Assembly (NCBI GenBank): GCA_016935315.1
Contig: JAFGRD010000116.1
Location: 32,882 to 96,881 of the forward strand
Direction of reading: 5' to 3'
DNA: 64,000 nt
Source: Pirellulales bacterium
GTDB taxonomy: Bacteria > Planctomycetota > Planctomycetia > Pirellulales > Thermoguttaceae
Below the pieces are notes generated by a model. It saw nothing but the letters and a program-made list of their open reading frames with translations, had not been told where the DNA came from and made no database searches. Below are positions 29,144 to 37,982 of the stretch, in pieces. Position 1 is the first letter of the stretch. Every line of letters begins with the position of its first letter. Made by a program: the position numbers and the translations under genes.

Positions 29144-30163
29144 ATGAACCCCAGCCGCCGCCAATTCATCCGTCAAGCGGCGCCGGCCCTGGTGAGCATG
29201 GGCGCCCTCGACTTGCTGGGAACCGCTTGCATCCAAGGGGCGGAGAGCGGGACGCCGGCAACATCACCGCTGCTGCCGGTGGTCGACACGCACCAGCACC
29301 TCTGGGATCTGGCAAAGTTCGACCTGCCCTGGTTGAAGTCGGACCGGCAATTGAACCGGAGCTTCGTGACCGAAGACTACCGGGAGGCCGTCCGGGGGCT
29401 CGGCGTGGTCCAGGCCGTGTACATGGAAGTCGCCGTCGCCGAAGGACAACAGCGCGCCGAGGCGGAGCACGTCGTCGAACTCTGCAAACGCCCGGACAAC
29501 CCCACGGTCGCCGCGGTGATTGGCGGGCGTCCCGGGGCCGACGGATTCCCCGAGTACATCCGGCGATTTCAAGACGGCCCTCACGTCAAGGGCGTGCGGC
29601 AGATCATCCAGCGGCCGGCCGAGACCGTCGACGGGCAGTTCCTCCGCGGAATCCGGTTGCTCGGGGAGTTGGGAATGAGTTTCGACCTGTGCGTGCCGCC
29701 GACCGAGTTGGCCGCCGCGGCGAAACTGGTCGACCAATGCCCCGACACCCGATTCATCCTCGACCATTGCGGCAACGCCGATCCCCAGGCGGTGCGAGCA
29801 GCCGTGGGGCGCGACGCGAGCGACCGCGCCGCGGCGTTGCGGCGCGCGGGCCAGCAGTGGCGGCGGGACATCGCCGCGCTGGCACGGCGGCGGCACGTGG
29901 TCTGCAAGATCTCGGGCATCGTCGCCCGAGCGGACAAGGCAACGTGGACGCCCGAGGATCTGGCCCCGACGGTCGACCATTGTCTGGAGGTCTTCGGACC
30001 CGACCGCGTGATGTTCGGCGGCGACTGGCCCGTCTGCACCAAGGTGGCCAGTCTCCGGCAGTGGCTCGAAGCGCTGCTTCAGATCGTCGGCCAGCGCGAC
30101 CAGACCCAACAGCGCCGATTGCTGCACGACAACGCCGTGAGGTTTTACGGGTTGGCTTATTGA
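29144..30163 (+). CDS. TAT-exported amidohydrolase (amidohydrolase_2 family)
   Basis: 339 residues. MNPSRRQFIRQAAPALVSMGA is a twin-arginine leader. The enzyme is a TIM barrel with VDTHQHLWD (metal HxH), VYMEVAVAEG, LDHCGN (metal His) and FGGDWPV (metal Asp), the signature of the family that includes lactonases such as L-fuconolactonase and pyrone-dicarboxylate hydrolase. It probably hydrolyses a cyclic ester or lactone in the periplasm; the substrate is unknown. ATG 29144 starts the TAT motif; an in-frame ATG 15 bases earlier is less likely. The stop codon lies inside the start of a dispersed hairpin repeat. Confidence 0.88.
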   Translation: MNPSRRQFIRQAAPALVSMGALDLLGTACIQGAESGTPATSPLLPVVDTHQHLWDLAKFDLPWLKSDRQLNRSFVTEDYREAVRGLGVVQAVYMEVAVAEGQQRAEAEHVVELCKRPDNPTVAAVIGGRPGADGFPEYIRRFQDGPHVKGVRQIIQRPAETVDGQFLRGIRLLGELGMSFDLCVPPTELAAAAKLVDQCPDTRFILDHCGNADPQAVRAAVGRDASDRAAALRRAGQQWRRDIAALARRRHVVCKISGIVARADKATWTPEDLAPTVDHCLEVFGPDRVMFGGDWPVCTKVASLRQWLEALLQIVGQRDQTQQRRLLHDNAVRFYGLAY

Positions 30164-30271
30164 CGCTTGCCCAGTCGATGCGCGAGCCCGAACAACGGGA
30201 GCTTGATTTTGCCGGCCTCCCGTTGTTCGGCCTGGATCACTCGCAATGCAGACATCCATAAACCTCGACTC
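30159..30271. repeat. Dispersed ~110-bp hairpin repeat, copy A
   Basis: Aligns without gaps to 39120-39232, about three quarters identical by eye. The stem is 14 perfect pairs: CCGAACAACGGGAG at 30188-30201 and CTCCCGTTGTTCGG at 30217-30230, with a 15-base loop. In copy B one A-T pair is C-G, a compensatory change. The block GGCCTGGATCA follows the hairpin in both. Confidence 0.85.
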
Positions 30272-30303
30272 GCCATCTGGCAAAAGTCCGCTTGAACCCA
30301 AAG

Positions 30304-30328
30304 ACTCGTAGAAGAACCAGTTGGACGT
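30304..30328 (+). repeat. Dispersed 25-nt motif overlapping a start codon
   Basis: ACTCGTAGAAGAACC followed by AGTTGGACGT. The TTG at 30321 inside it is the first possible start of the next gene. Confidence 0.6.
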
Positions 30329-31385
30329 CCCTGAAAGTACAAGGATCGGGCGGCGGGAATTCCTGGCCCAATCGGCCGCGGGCGCGGCACTGGTTGCCGG
30401 CGCGCAAACGGCCGCCGGCGCGCCGTTTCCCGCCGAGACCCTGTCGAAGGAGGCCCACACCGGAATGCGTTTTCGTGAGAAGCTGCTGCAATGCCTGGGT
30501 GGCCCCTGGCCCAATCCTTGCGAACTGAGGCCGAAGCCGCGCGAGACGATCGTCCGCGACGGCTACCGCATCGAGTCGCTGACCTACGAGGCGGAGCCGG
30601 GTGATTCGATTCCGGCGATGCTGCTGATTCCCGACGGCGTCGACGCCAACAACCCGGCGCCGGCCGTGGCCGTTTGGCACCAGCACAACGGCGAGTACCA
30701 CCTGGGCAAGAGCGAGCCGGCCGGGCTGGCCGGAAACCCGATGCACCACACGGGCGCGGCGCTGGCCAGACTGGGCTACGTCGTGCTCTGTCCCGACGCC
30801 TTGTGCTTCGAGCAGCGCCGCGGCGAGCACCTTCGCGGCGACCAGTTCGAGCGGTTCGAGTTCCTCCGCTACGTGGTCGCCGGCAAGTGCATGGCGTGGA
30901 AGAACATCCTCGACATGCGCCGGGCGGTCGACTATCTCTGCGCGCGGCCGGAGGTCCTTTCCGAGAGGATCGGCTGCTACGGCCATTCGATGGGCTCGAC
31001 GCACACCTGGCTGGTCGGCCCCTGGGAGCCGCGATTGAAGTGCCTGGTGGGCAACTGCTGTCTGCCGACCTACGCCGCGATCCATCGCACCCAGATCCTG
31101 CACTGCTTCCCGAATTTCATCCCCGGGCTGTTCGCGTTCGGCGACACACCCGACCTGGCGGCGCTGATCGCCCCGCGACCGCTGCTCCTGAACTTCGGCG
31201 AGCTCGACGGCGGCAGCCCGATTCAAGAGGTCCGCCAGGGCATCGAAACGATCGCCCGGGCTTATCAGACGGCGGGCGCAGAAGAGATGTTCAGCCACTA
31301 CATTGAAGACGGCGTGGGGCACGTGCTGTCGGAATCGATGTGGGACCGGACCCGCGAGTGGTTCGCCCGGCACCTGCGCGGCTGA
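30321..31385 (+). CDS. TAT-exported alpha/beta hydrolase (dienelactone hydrolase / acetyl xylan esterase-like)
   Basis: 354 residues. GRREFLAQSAAGAALVAGA is a twin-arginine leader starting at residue 10. The hydrolase has VAVWHQHNGEYHLGK near the oxyanion hole, nucleophile S223 in GHSMG, an acid in LNFGELDGGSP and His in DGVGHVLSE. This suits the Abhydrolase_7 group of esterases often found in planctomycete polysaccharide or ester degradation. The start is uncertain: TTG 30321 lies within the 25-nt repeat, with no ribosome site and no ATG before the mature region. It follows the TAT amidohydrolase and precedes a CocE-like hydrolase. Confidence 0.85.
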   Translation: MDVPESTRIGRREFLAQSAAGAALVAGAQTAAGAPFPAETLSKEAHTGMRFREKLLQCLGGPWPNPCELRPKPRETIVRDGYRIESLTYEAEPGDSIPAMLLIPDGVDANNPAPAVAVWHQHNGEYHLGKSEPAGLAGNPMHHTGAALARLGYVVLCPDALCFEQRRGEHLRGDQFERFEFLRYVVAGKCMAWKNILDMRRAVDYLCARPEVLSERIGCYGHSMGSTHTWLVGPWEPRLKCLVGNCCLPTYAAIHRTQILHCFPNFIPGLFAFGDTPDLAALIAPRPLLLNFGELDGGSPIQEVRQGIETIARAYQTAGAEEMFSHYIEDGVGHVLSESMWDRTREWFARHLRG

Positions 31386-31490
31386 GCGCCGGATTTGCCT
31401 CGGCCGGCCGTTTCGGCTACGATGGCCTCCTGTGGCACGCCCGAATCTGACGTCTGGCAGCTTCAGCTACCCCTGGGCCGAAGTGCAGGC

Positions 31491-31510
31491 CAAGAAACAA
31501 GTTGGACATT
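31491..31510 (+). repeat. Dispersed 25-nt motif, 3' part
   Basis: CAAGAAACAAGTTGGACATT, 28 bases before the start of the CocE-like gene. Just upstream, GCAGCTTCAGCTACC at 31457-31471 matches an arm of the GCAA-loop palindrome family. Confidence 0.5.
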
Positions 31511-31537
31511 CTTTGCCTAGAGCACCCGGAGACTGAG

Positions 31538-33226
31538 ATGAAGACACCGCGACAGGAAACCCTCACCGGCCGGCCACGGCCTGCAGCCCGCTTCGTCATG
31601 CTCGCGTGGACACTGTGGACGGCGGCGGCGGTGCCGCTTGCCGCCAGGGCGGCGGAGAAGACGCTCCAGATGGTGAAGATGCGTGACGGGACCCGCCTGG
31701 CCACCGACGTCTATCTGCCGGGCGAGGGCCGGGGGGCGTTTCCGGTGATCCTGATTCGCACGCCCTACGGCAAGAACCAGTTCGACCGCATGGCCGAGCC
31801 CGCCAACCGCAACGGCTACGCCTTGGTGGTCCAGGACATGCGAGGCCGCTTCGAGTCGGAGGGCCACGACGCGCTGGTGTTCCACAACGACGGCTGGGGC
31901 ACGCGGCGCGACGGCCACGATGCGATCGAGTGGATCGCCCGGCAGCCCTGGTGCGACGGCAAGGTGGCCACCTGGGGCGCTTCGGCGATGGGGATCAGCC
32001 AGAACATGCTGGCCCCGGACGCGCCCCAGGCCCTGAAGGCCCAGAACGTGGCCGTGGCTTTCTCGAACATGTATACCCAGGCCGCCTACCAGGGCGGCGC
32101 CTTCCGCAAGGCGCTGGTCGAGGGCTGGCTGGAGGGGAACAAGTTCAGCCCCGAAAACCTGCAAACCGTCGTCGAAAACCCCAACTACAACAAGCTGTGG
32201 CAAGACCTCAATCCCGAGGCCCAGGCCCATCGCGTGCGGGCGCCCGGCATGTTCCTGGGCGGCTGGTACGACATCTTCCTGCAAGGCACGATCAACTCGT
32301 TCGTGACGATCCACAACCAGGGCGGGCCGGGCGCCCGGGGCCATTGCCGACTGGTTCTCGGGCCGATCGCCCACGGCCGGTTCGAGGAGCTGACCTACCC
32401 GCCCAACGCGAACGACCCGCCCAAGGGGGCTCAGCCGTTCCGCTTCTTCGACCATTTCGTCAAAGGAATCGACAACGGCGCGGAGCAAGACAAGCCGGTC
32501 AACTACTACGTGATGGGCGATCCCGAGGACCCCGACGCCCCGGGCAATTACTGGCGCACGGCCGACAATTGGCCGCCGCCCTCCCGACCGGTCAACGTCT
32601 ACTTCCACGCCGACGGCGGTCTCCGTTTGCGGCCGCCCTCCCAAACGGAGGCCGCGCGCAGCTACCGGTACGACCCGAAGGATCCCGTGCCGACGGTCGG
32701 CGGCCAGAACCTGAATCTACCCAAGGGGCCCATGGATCAGCGGAAGGTCGAGTCGCGCGACGACGTGCTGCTGTTTACCAGCGACGTGCTCCCGGATCCG
32801 ATCGAAGTGACCGGCCGCGTGCGGGCGAAGCTGTACGTCTCGTCCGATTGCCCCGACACCGACTTCACGGTCAAGCTGACCGACGTCTATCCCGACGGCC
32901 GCTCGATGCTGCTGACCGACGGCATCCTCCGCGCCCGCTGCCGCGAGTCGTCGGAGCGGGAGAGCCTGCTGGAGCCGGGCAAGGTCTACGAGCTGACCGT
33001 GGACCTTTGGTGCACGTCCATCGCGTTCAATCGCGGGCATCGGGTTCGCGTGGCCGTCTCGTCGTCGAACTGCCCGCGCTTCGACCCCAACCCCAACACG
33101 GGCCGACCGTTCCGTGCCGACAAGGAGACCCGCGTCGCGACCAACACGCTTCAGCTCAGTGCAAGCCATCCGTCGCACATCATCATGCCGGTCTACGACG
33201 GCGCGACCGGCGACCATGGTAGCTGA
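31538..33226 (+). CDS. Exported CocE/NonD-family hydrolase (X-Pro dipeptidyl-peptidase S15 fold)
   Basis: 562 residues. A signal peptide (RFVMLAWTLWTAAAVPLAARAAEK) is followed by MRDGTRLATDVYLP, PYGKNQFDR and VVQDMRGRFESEG, the standard CocE opening. The nucleophile is S149 in WGASAMG, and the His is in LGPIAHGRF. The C-terminal third is a jelly roll (TGRVRAKLYVSSDCPDTDFTVKLTDVYPDGRS, GHRVRVAVSSSNCPRFDPNPNTG) as in cocaine esterase and S15 peptidases. It should act on esters, amides or peptides outside the cytoplasm. The ATG at 31538 has CGGAGA upstream. The next gene starts 27 bases later. Confidence 0.9.
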   Translation: MKTPRQETLTGRPRPAARFVMLAWTLWTAAAVPLAARAAEKTLQMVKMRDGTRLATDVYLPGEGRGAFPVILIRTPYGKNQFDRMAEPANRNGYALVVQDMRGRFESEGHDALVFHNDGWGTRRDGHDAIEWIARQPWCDGKVATWGASAMGISQNMLAPDAPQALKAQNVAVAFSNMYTQAAYQGGAFRKALVEGWLEGNKFSPENLQTVVENPNYNKLWQDLNPEAQAHRVRAPGMFLGGWYDIFLQGTINSFVTIHNQGGPGARGHCRLVLGPIAHGRFEELTYPPNANDPPKGAQPFRFFDHFVKGIDNGAEQDKPVNYYVMGDPEDPDAPGNYWRTADNWPPPSRPVNVYFHADGGLRLRPPSQTEAARSYRYDPKDPVPTVGGQNLNLPKGPMDQRKVESRDDVLLFTSDVLPDPIEVTGRVRAKLYVSSDCPDTDFTVKLTDVYPDGRSMLLTDGILRARCRESSERESLLEPGKVYELTVDLWCTSIAFNRGHRVRVAVSSSNCPRFDPNPNTGRPFRADKETRVATNTLQLSASHPSHIIMPVYDGATGDHGS

Positions 33227-33253
33227 GGTGCCACGAAGACGGGAGGAGAAGAG

Positions 33254-35935
33254 ATGCCGCGGCTTCAGAGCACCAGCACGGGCGGCGTCCTGGCGGTCGT
33301 CGCGGTGCTGACGGGCCTGGCCGGCGCCGGCGCGGCGGAGGATTGGCCGCAGTTGAAATACGACGCTCGCCACTCGGGCAACGTGCCCCAGCGGAGCGTC
33401 TCCCAGCCGCTGGGGCTGATCGCCGCGGTGCCGCTTACCGACGCCGTGTTTACCAGCCCGGTCGTGGCCGACGGACGGATCTACGTCGTCGACGGCTCCG
33501 GCACGGCCTTCTGCATCGATGCCGAAACGCTGGAAGTCCGGTGGAAGTTCGCCTCCGGCGGCGGCCCGGCCAACTGCAACAACGTCTCTTCGCCGGCCGT
33601 GGTGGGGCCCTATCTGCACTTCGGCACCATGGCCGGGTCGTACTACGTGCTCGATCGGGCCGACGGGGCCGTGGTCCGGGAGATCCGCTGCGGCGAGCCG
33701 ATCTTCACGGCCCCCGTGGCCGGAGAGGAGCGGGCCTATTTCGCCACGCTCGGATCGCAGATCTACGCGGTCGACCCCGACGGCGCCGTCCGTTGGACCT
33801 GGGACTACGCCCGGCGCGAGCTGGGCTTCCAGGGCGATCGCTTCAGCGGCCGGCAGTGGCTCGAGCACAAGAAGGGACGCGTTACCTGGCGAGATCAGTT
33901 CTGCTGTTCGGTCGATCTGGCGCTCGACGGCGATACGGTCGTCGTGCCCGCCGGCGGGAAGATCCTCTGGCTCGCCGACGCCGGCGACCGGGCCGAGCTG
34001 CGCGGCGTGGGCCTGGTGCCGAGCTACGCCGGCCAGGAATATCCGGCGGTGTTCGGACAGAGCATCGGCGAAGACGGGGCGGTCTACGCGCAATGGCACC
34101 GGCGGGACAACGCCGGCCGGGTCGAAATCCTGCGGCTGCGCGACGGGAAGGCGGCGACCGACTTCCTTCCTTCCACGCAGACCGCCATCCACTTGCCGGG
34201 GCTGCTGAGCTTCTGTTCGGTCAGCCTCCGCGGCCGGGACGTCTACCGCTGCCGCCCGGAGGCCGGTTTCGGCTTCTGCAAACACGGGCCCGAGGAATCC
34301 GAGCCTCAGCCGCTGGGCGGATTCCCCTCGATCGCGTCGCCGATTCTGCTGCGCGACTCGGGCGTCTACGGCGGCCTGGACGGCCGGCTCTACGTCGTGC
34401 CGCTTTCCGGCCGGGGCGAGGCCTGGTCGTTTGCCACCGCGTTCGGCAAACCGATCACCGCGCCGGCGGCCGTATGCGACGGCCGTATCTACTTCGGCGG
34501 CGAGGACGGCTATCTCTACGTCCTTGGTTCCGGCGGCGAGGCCCAGTTGCCGACGCGCGATCTTCGCTTAGAGGAGATTCGCAGTCCGCTGCGCAGCCGG
34601 CTGGCCGCCGCCGAGTACAACTGGTTCACCAACTACGGCGACCTGGCCGCCACCAACGCCAACCGCCAGGGGCTGAAGCCGCCGCTGCGGATTAAGTGGA
34701 TTCGCCGCTACGAAGGCACCTTCAAGCACCTGCCCGTCTGCGGCGGCGGCCGCATGTATACCCACACGGCCGAAGGCCAGATCTTCGCCGTCGAGCAGGA
34801 AACGGGCCGGCTGTTGTGGCGCCGCTATTGGCCCAACGTCTATCTGTCGTTCACCGCTCCGCTCTACCACGACGAGCGTCTGCTGTTGCCCCAGGCGGGC
34901 ATGAAGCGGTCCCGCCTGCGTTGTCTCGACGCCCGGAACGGGAAACTGCTCTGGGAAGCCCCCTTCACGGGATCTCCCAGTTGGAGCCGGCAGGCGCCGC
35001 CGGTGGTGCACGAGAACCTGGCGATCTATTCGTTCGGCTCGGGCCAATACGCCGCCCAGGGATCGGCCACGCCCTTCATCTTCAAGGGAACACCCCAGCC
35101 GGCCCCCGACGGCGCCGAGATCATGAGCTGGATCTACACGCACGACAACCCCTACTATCCCCAGGACAACCGGCCGTTGGTTCGGGCGTGGGACCTGCAA
35201 ACGGGCGAGGTCGTCTGGAACCGGGATTTCTCGGAGTTCGGTTCCGGCGGCAACGATTCGGGCCTTTGCCTGATGGACGGCGTGCTCTACTACTCGACCT
35301 TCTTCGGCTATGCGGCAAGACGGAAGGGCCTCTCGGCGCCCACGGGCCTGACCGCGGCCATGGACCCGAAGACGGGCAAGGTGCTCTGGTCGACGACCGG
35401 ACACTCGGTGACGGCCGGCTGCACGATTTCCGGCCGGCGCGGGCGGCTGTATCTGGGCGGCTACAACCGTCCCCATGAAAAGACCGACCAGCGCCACGTC
35501 TTCTGTCTTGACGCCCGAGACGGGTCCTTGCTCTGGCAGTCGGATCCGGTGGCCTCGGCCGTCAACGTCATTACCTTGTGCCGCGAGGTGATCTTCTCCA
35601 ACGCCTCGGGCGGCGACGGCCACCTGATCGACCCGCAAGCCGGCAAGATCCTCTCGGCGTTCAACTACGGCTACGCCTGCACCCGATTCACGGTCTCCGA
35701 GCCGTACGTGTTGGGCGCCAACATGGACCTGATCGATCTGGCCGGCGGCAACAAGCTGGCCTCGACGGGCCCGCCCCTCGAGGCGCGGGAGTGCGTCGGC
35801 GCCGTCGTCTCCAACGGTCGGCTGTTCTACACGGCCCAAGCCAGCGGCCTCCAGGTTTCGCAAACGTACGGCGAAGAGGCGGCCGCGTCGGCTCCGCCTT
35901 GGCGGGGCACGGACAGTTCCGCGCCCACCGAGTAG
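33254..35935 (+). CDS. Large exported PQQ-like beta-propeller protein
   Basis: 893 residues. The signal peptide (VLAVVAVLTGLAGAGAAEDW) is followed by the typical DWPQLKYDARHSGNV start. Many propeller blades follow in two halves (about 60-410 and 450-880), e.g. GTAFCIDAETLEVRWKF, GQIFAVEQETGRLLWRRYW, ALVRAWDLQTGEVVWNRDF and GLTAAMDPKTGKVLWSTTG. The length suggests two propellers in one chain. No heme or PQQ ligand could be assigned. GGAGGAG precedes the ATG. It lies 27 bases after the CocE-like gene and is probably co-transcribed with it. A periplasmic role is likely; catalysis is unproven. Confidence 0.87.
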   Translation: MPRLQSTSTGGVLAVVAVLTGLAGAGAAEDWPQLKYDARHSGNVPQRSVSQPLGLIAAVPLTDAVFTSPVVADGRIYVVDGSGTAFCIDAETLEVRWKFASGGGPANCNNVSSPAVVGPYLHFGTMAGSYYVLDRADGAVVREIRCGEPIFTAPVAGEERAYFATLGSQIYAVDPDGAVRWTWDYARRELGFQGDRFSGRQWLEHKKGRVTWRDQFCCSVDLALDGDTVVVPAGGKILWLADAGDRAELRGVGLVPSYAGQEYPAVFGQSIGEDGAVYAQWHRRDNAGRVEILRLRDGKAATDFLPSTQTAIHLPGLLSFCSVSLRGRDVYRCRPEAGFGFCKHGPEESEPQPLGGFPSIASPILLRDSGVYGGLDGRLYVVPLSGRGEAWSFATAFGKPITAPAAVCDGRIYFGGEDGYLYVLGSGGEAQLPTRDLRLEEIRSPLRSRLAAAEYNWFTNYGDLAATNANRQGLKPPLRIKWIRRYEGTFKHLPVCGGGRMYTHTAEGQIFAVEQETGRLLWRRYWPNVYLSFTAPLYHDERLLLPQAGMKRSRLRCLDARNGKLLWEAPFTGSPSWSRQAPPVVHENLAIYSFGSGQYAAQGSATPFIFKGTPQPAPDGAEIMSWIYTHDNPYYPQDNRPLVRAWDLQTGEVVWNRDFSEFGSGGNDSGLCLMDGVLYYSTFFGYAARRKGLSAPTGLTAAMDPKTGKVLWSTTGHSVTAGCTISGRRGRLYLGGYNRPHEKTDQRHVFCLDARDGSLLWQSDPVASAVNVITLCREVIFSNASGGDGHLIDPQAGKILSAFNYGYACTRFTVSEPYVLGANMDLIDLAGGNKLASTGPPLEARECVGAVVSNGRLFYTAQASGLQVSQTYGEEAAASAPPWRGTDSSAPTE

Positions 35936-35999
35936 GGGAGCCGTCGGAGACCGGGTGAGAGTCTTGCACTGAGACGTCCCGGCCCAGAGCGAGCCTTTC

Positions 36000-36015
36000 G
36001 GCAGGGCCTCCTGCC
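36000..36015. terminator. Hairpin between convergent genes
   Basis: GGCAGG-GCCT-CCTGCC, six perfect pairs with a four-base loop, in the 125-base gap between two convergent genes. There is no T-tract on either side, so termination is only a guess. Confidence 0.4.
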
Positions 36016-36060
36016 CGGGGCGAAGCGGAAGCGGTGCAGACGCTTCGCCTGCGACGACGC

Positions 36061-37749
36061 CTACTTCTGCCCGTCGTCTTTGCCCTCGTCTTTCAACCCG
36101 AGCTTGCTCAGCCAGCGGCCGCGGGTCGGCTTGCCGGATCCGCCCGATTCGCCGGCCTGTTCCTCGGCCGCGCCGCCGCGCTCTTCGAGGATGCGGAGCT
36201 TTCCCTCGATTTCGGCCCGTTCGCGGGCGATCTTGGCCCGTTCCAGCGAGATTTCGACCTCGGCCTGGCGTAGCTTTTCGCGCCACTCGTCCTGTATCTT
36301 CTTCAGATTCTCGCGTTCCTCGCGAATGATCTCGTCGGAATCGAACATCTCGCCCAAGGCGGCCGCACCGACGGCCATCTGGCCGACGCTGGCGCTCTGG
36401 TTCTCGAGCAACTGCTTCAACTCGTCGATTTCGCGGTCCTTCTCGGCGAGGATCTTGTCGGTTCGCCGCACGACCTCTTCGATTTCCAGCCGCTGGGCTT
36501 CTTGCTGTTCATCCTGCTCGTCGAAATCAGACTCCAGCGAAGCCAGGATCCGTTGTTTCTCCGCTTCCCAGTCCAGGCTGCCGGCCCCCGAGGGCGCGGC
36601 CGCCGCGGGGGCATCGCTGAGCCGCTGTTTCAGCTCCGCGTTCTGCTGCTTCAACTCGCGGAGGTCTTCCATGGCCATGTCGTGCCGCCGCCGAAGATCT
36701 TCGTCCGAGATCTCGCCGCCCTCCGCCGGAGCCTCGGCCAGGCGCCGCTCGGCTTCGGCGAGACGTCGCTCGGCTTCGGCCAGGCGACCGCGCAGCGCGT
36801 CGCACTCCTCGGCCGGGAAGCGCGACGCGGCGTCTTCGGCGTCGGCGCCGGTGGGCCGTTGCGCCAGCTCCTGTCGAAGACGTTCATGCTCTTGGCGCAG
36901 CGCATCGAGTTCCTTTTCCGCCGTCTCTTGGCGCTGGCGGGCCTCTTCCAGGGCCTGGGCCAGCTCCTGTTTGCGCCGGTTGACGGCGGCCAACTCGTCG
37001 GAAATCTCGCGCTCGCGTTGTTGCGTGGCCTCCAGTCGCCGACCAAGCTCCTCCAACTCGCCGGCTTCCCGACGCTCCAGCTCGCTGCGCCGGCGGTCAT
37101 ACTCCTTCAGGTGCGCGGCGTGCTGGGAGCGGAACTCGCGGGCGATGCGACGGCGCTGGCTTTCCGTCTCGCTCCGCCGGGCCTCGAGCTGCTCGCGAAG
37201 GCCGTTCAACTCGGCCTGCTCGGACTGCAAACGCTGCTGCAACTCGGCGAGTCGTTCCCGTTCGGCCTGATGCTCCGCCTGGGCCAGCTCGAACTCCCGG
37301 CGGTCGCGGTGCAGTTGCGCCTCGGCGCCGTCGATCTCGGTCCGCTGTCGCACGAGATCCTCGCGGCGACGGTCGAGATCCTCCTGTTGCAGGCGGATCT
37401 GTTCGGCCAGCGTTTCCTGCTGCTGGTGGGCCCGTTGGTGAAGCTGCTCCCACTCGGCCTGCCGGCTCCGCAACTCTTCCTTGAGGCTCTCAAGCGTCTC
37501 GCTCTCTTGGGCGAGGCGCTGGCTGCGTTGCTGGATTTCCTCCCGGGTCTTCTGGGTCTCGGCGCGATTCTGGGTCAACTCGTCGGCAAGCTGCTTGAGC
37601 TGCCGGTTCAGCTCCTGCTCGACCCGCTTGAGCCGCTCTTGCTGCGCAGCGAGAAACTCCCGGACCCGTTCGCGCTGCTGGCAAAGCGACTGGTCGAACT
37701 GTTCGGCCCAGGTCTCGAGATCGGATGTCGGGAGGGGCGAAGCTTCCAT
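36061..37749 (-). CDS. Long coiled-coil protein
   Basis: 562 residues, almost all heptad-rich coiled coil from about residue 15 to 520 with repeated E/Q/R/L patterns (REFLAAQQERLKRVEQELNRQLKQL, QQRSQRLAQESETLESLKEELRSRQAEWEQL, ALRGRLAEAERRLAEAERRLAEAPAEGG). The last 60 residues are acidic and Gly-rich. No ATPase motif, signal peptide or TM is present, so it is a cytoplasmic filament-forming or scaffold candidate. ATG 37749 gives MEASPLPTSDLETW; the frame stays open to 37794. The neighbours are a convergent PQQ gene and a co-oriented DUF1570 gene. Confidence 0.8.
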   Translation of the reverse strand: MEASPLPTSDLETWAEQFDQSLCQQRERVREFLAAQQERLKRVEQELNRQLKQLADELTQNRAETQKTREEIQQRSQRLAQESETLESLKEELRSRQAEWEQLHQRAHQQQETLAEQIRLQQEDLDRRREDLVRQRTEIDGAEAQLHRDRREFELAQAEHQAERERLAELQQRLQSEQAELNGLREQLEARRSETESQRRRIAREFRSQHAAHLKEYDRRRSELERREAGELEELGRRLEATQQREREISDELAAVNRRKQELAQALEEARQRQETAEKELDALRQEHERLRQELAQRPTGADAEDAASRFPAEECDALRGRLAEAERRLAEAERRLAEAPAEGGEISDEDLRRRHDMAMEDLRELKQQNAELKQRLSDAPAAAAPSGAGSLDWEAEKQRILASLESDFDEQDEQQEAQRLEIEEVVRRTDKILAEKDREIDELKQLLENQSASVGQMAVGAAALGEMFDSDEIIREERENLKKIQDEWREKLRQAEVEISLERAKIARERAEIEGKLRILEERGGAAEEQAGESGGSGKPTRGRWLSKLGLKDEGKDDGQK

Positions 37750-37982
37750 TGCCGCCGATTCCACGTGCGTACACCTCGTGCTGCGCCGCCACACGCGTCA
37801 ATGGAGGCGCAAGGCCCGAGACGGCTGCGCCGCTCGGTGCGAGGGGAATGTGACAAGACATTCCTATGTGTTTATAGGCCACGCCGCAACCACCGTCAAA
37901 AGCCTGGGCCGGTCGTAGCGGCTGGCTCGGTTGCACCGGACCGGCCGGTACGCTCCTGCCTCAATACGAACCCTGGGAGCTG

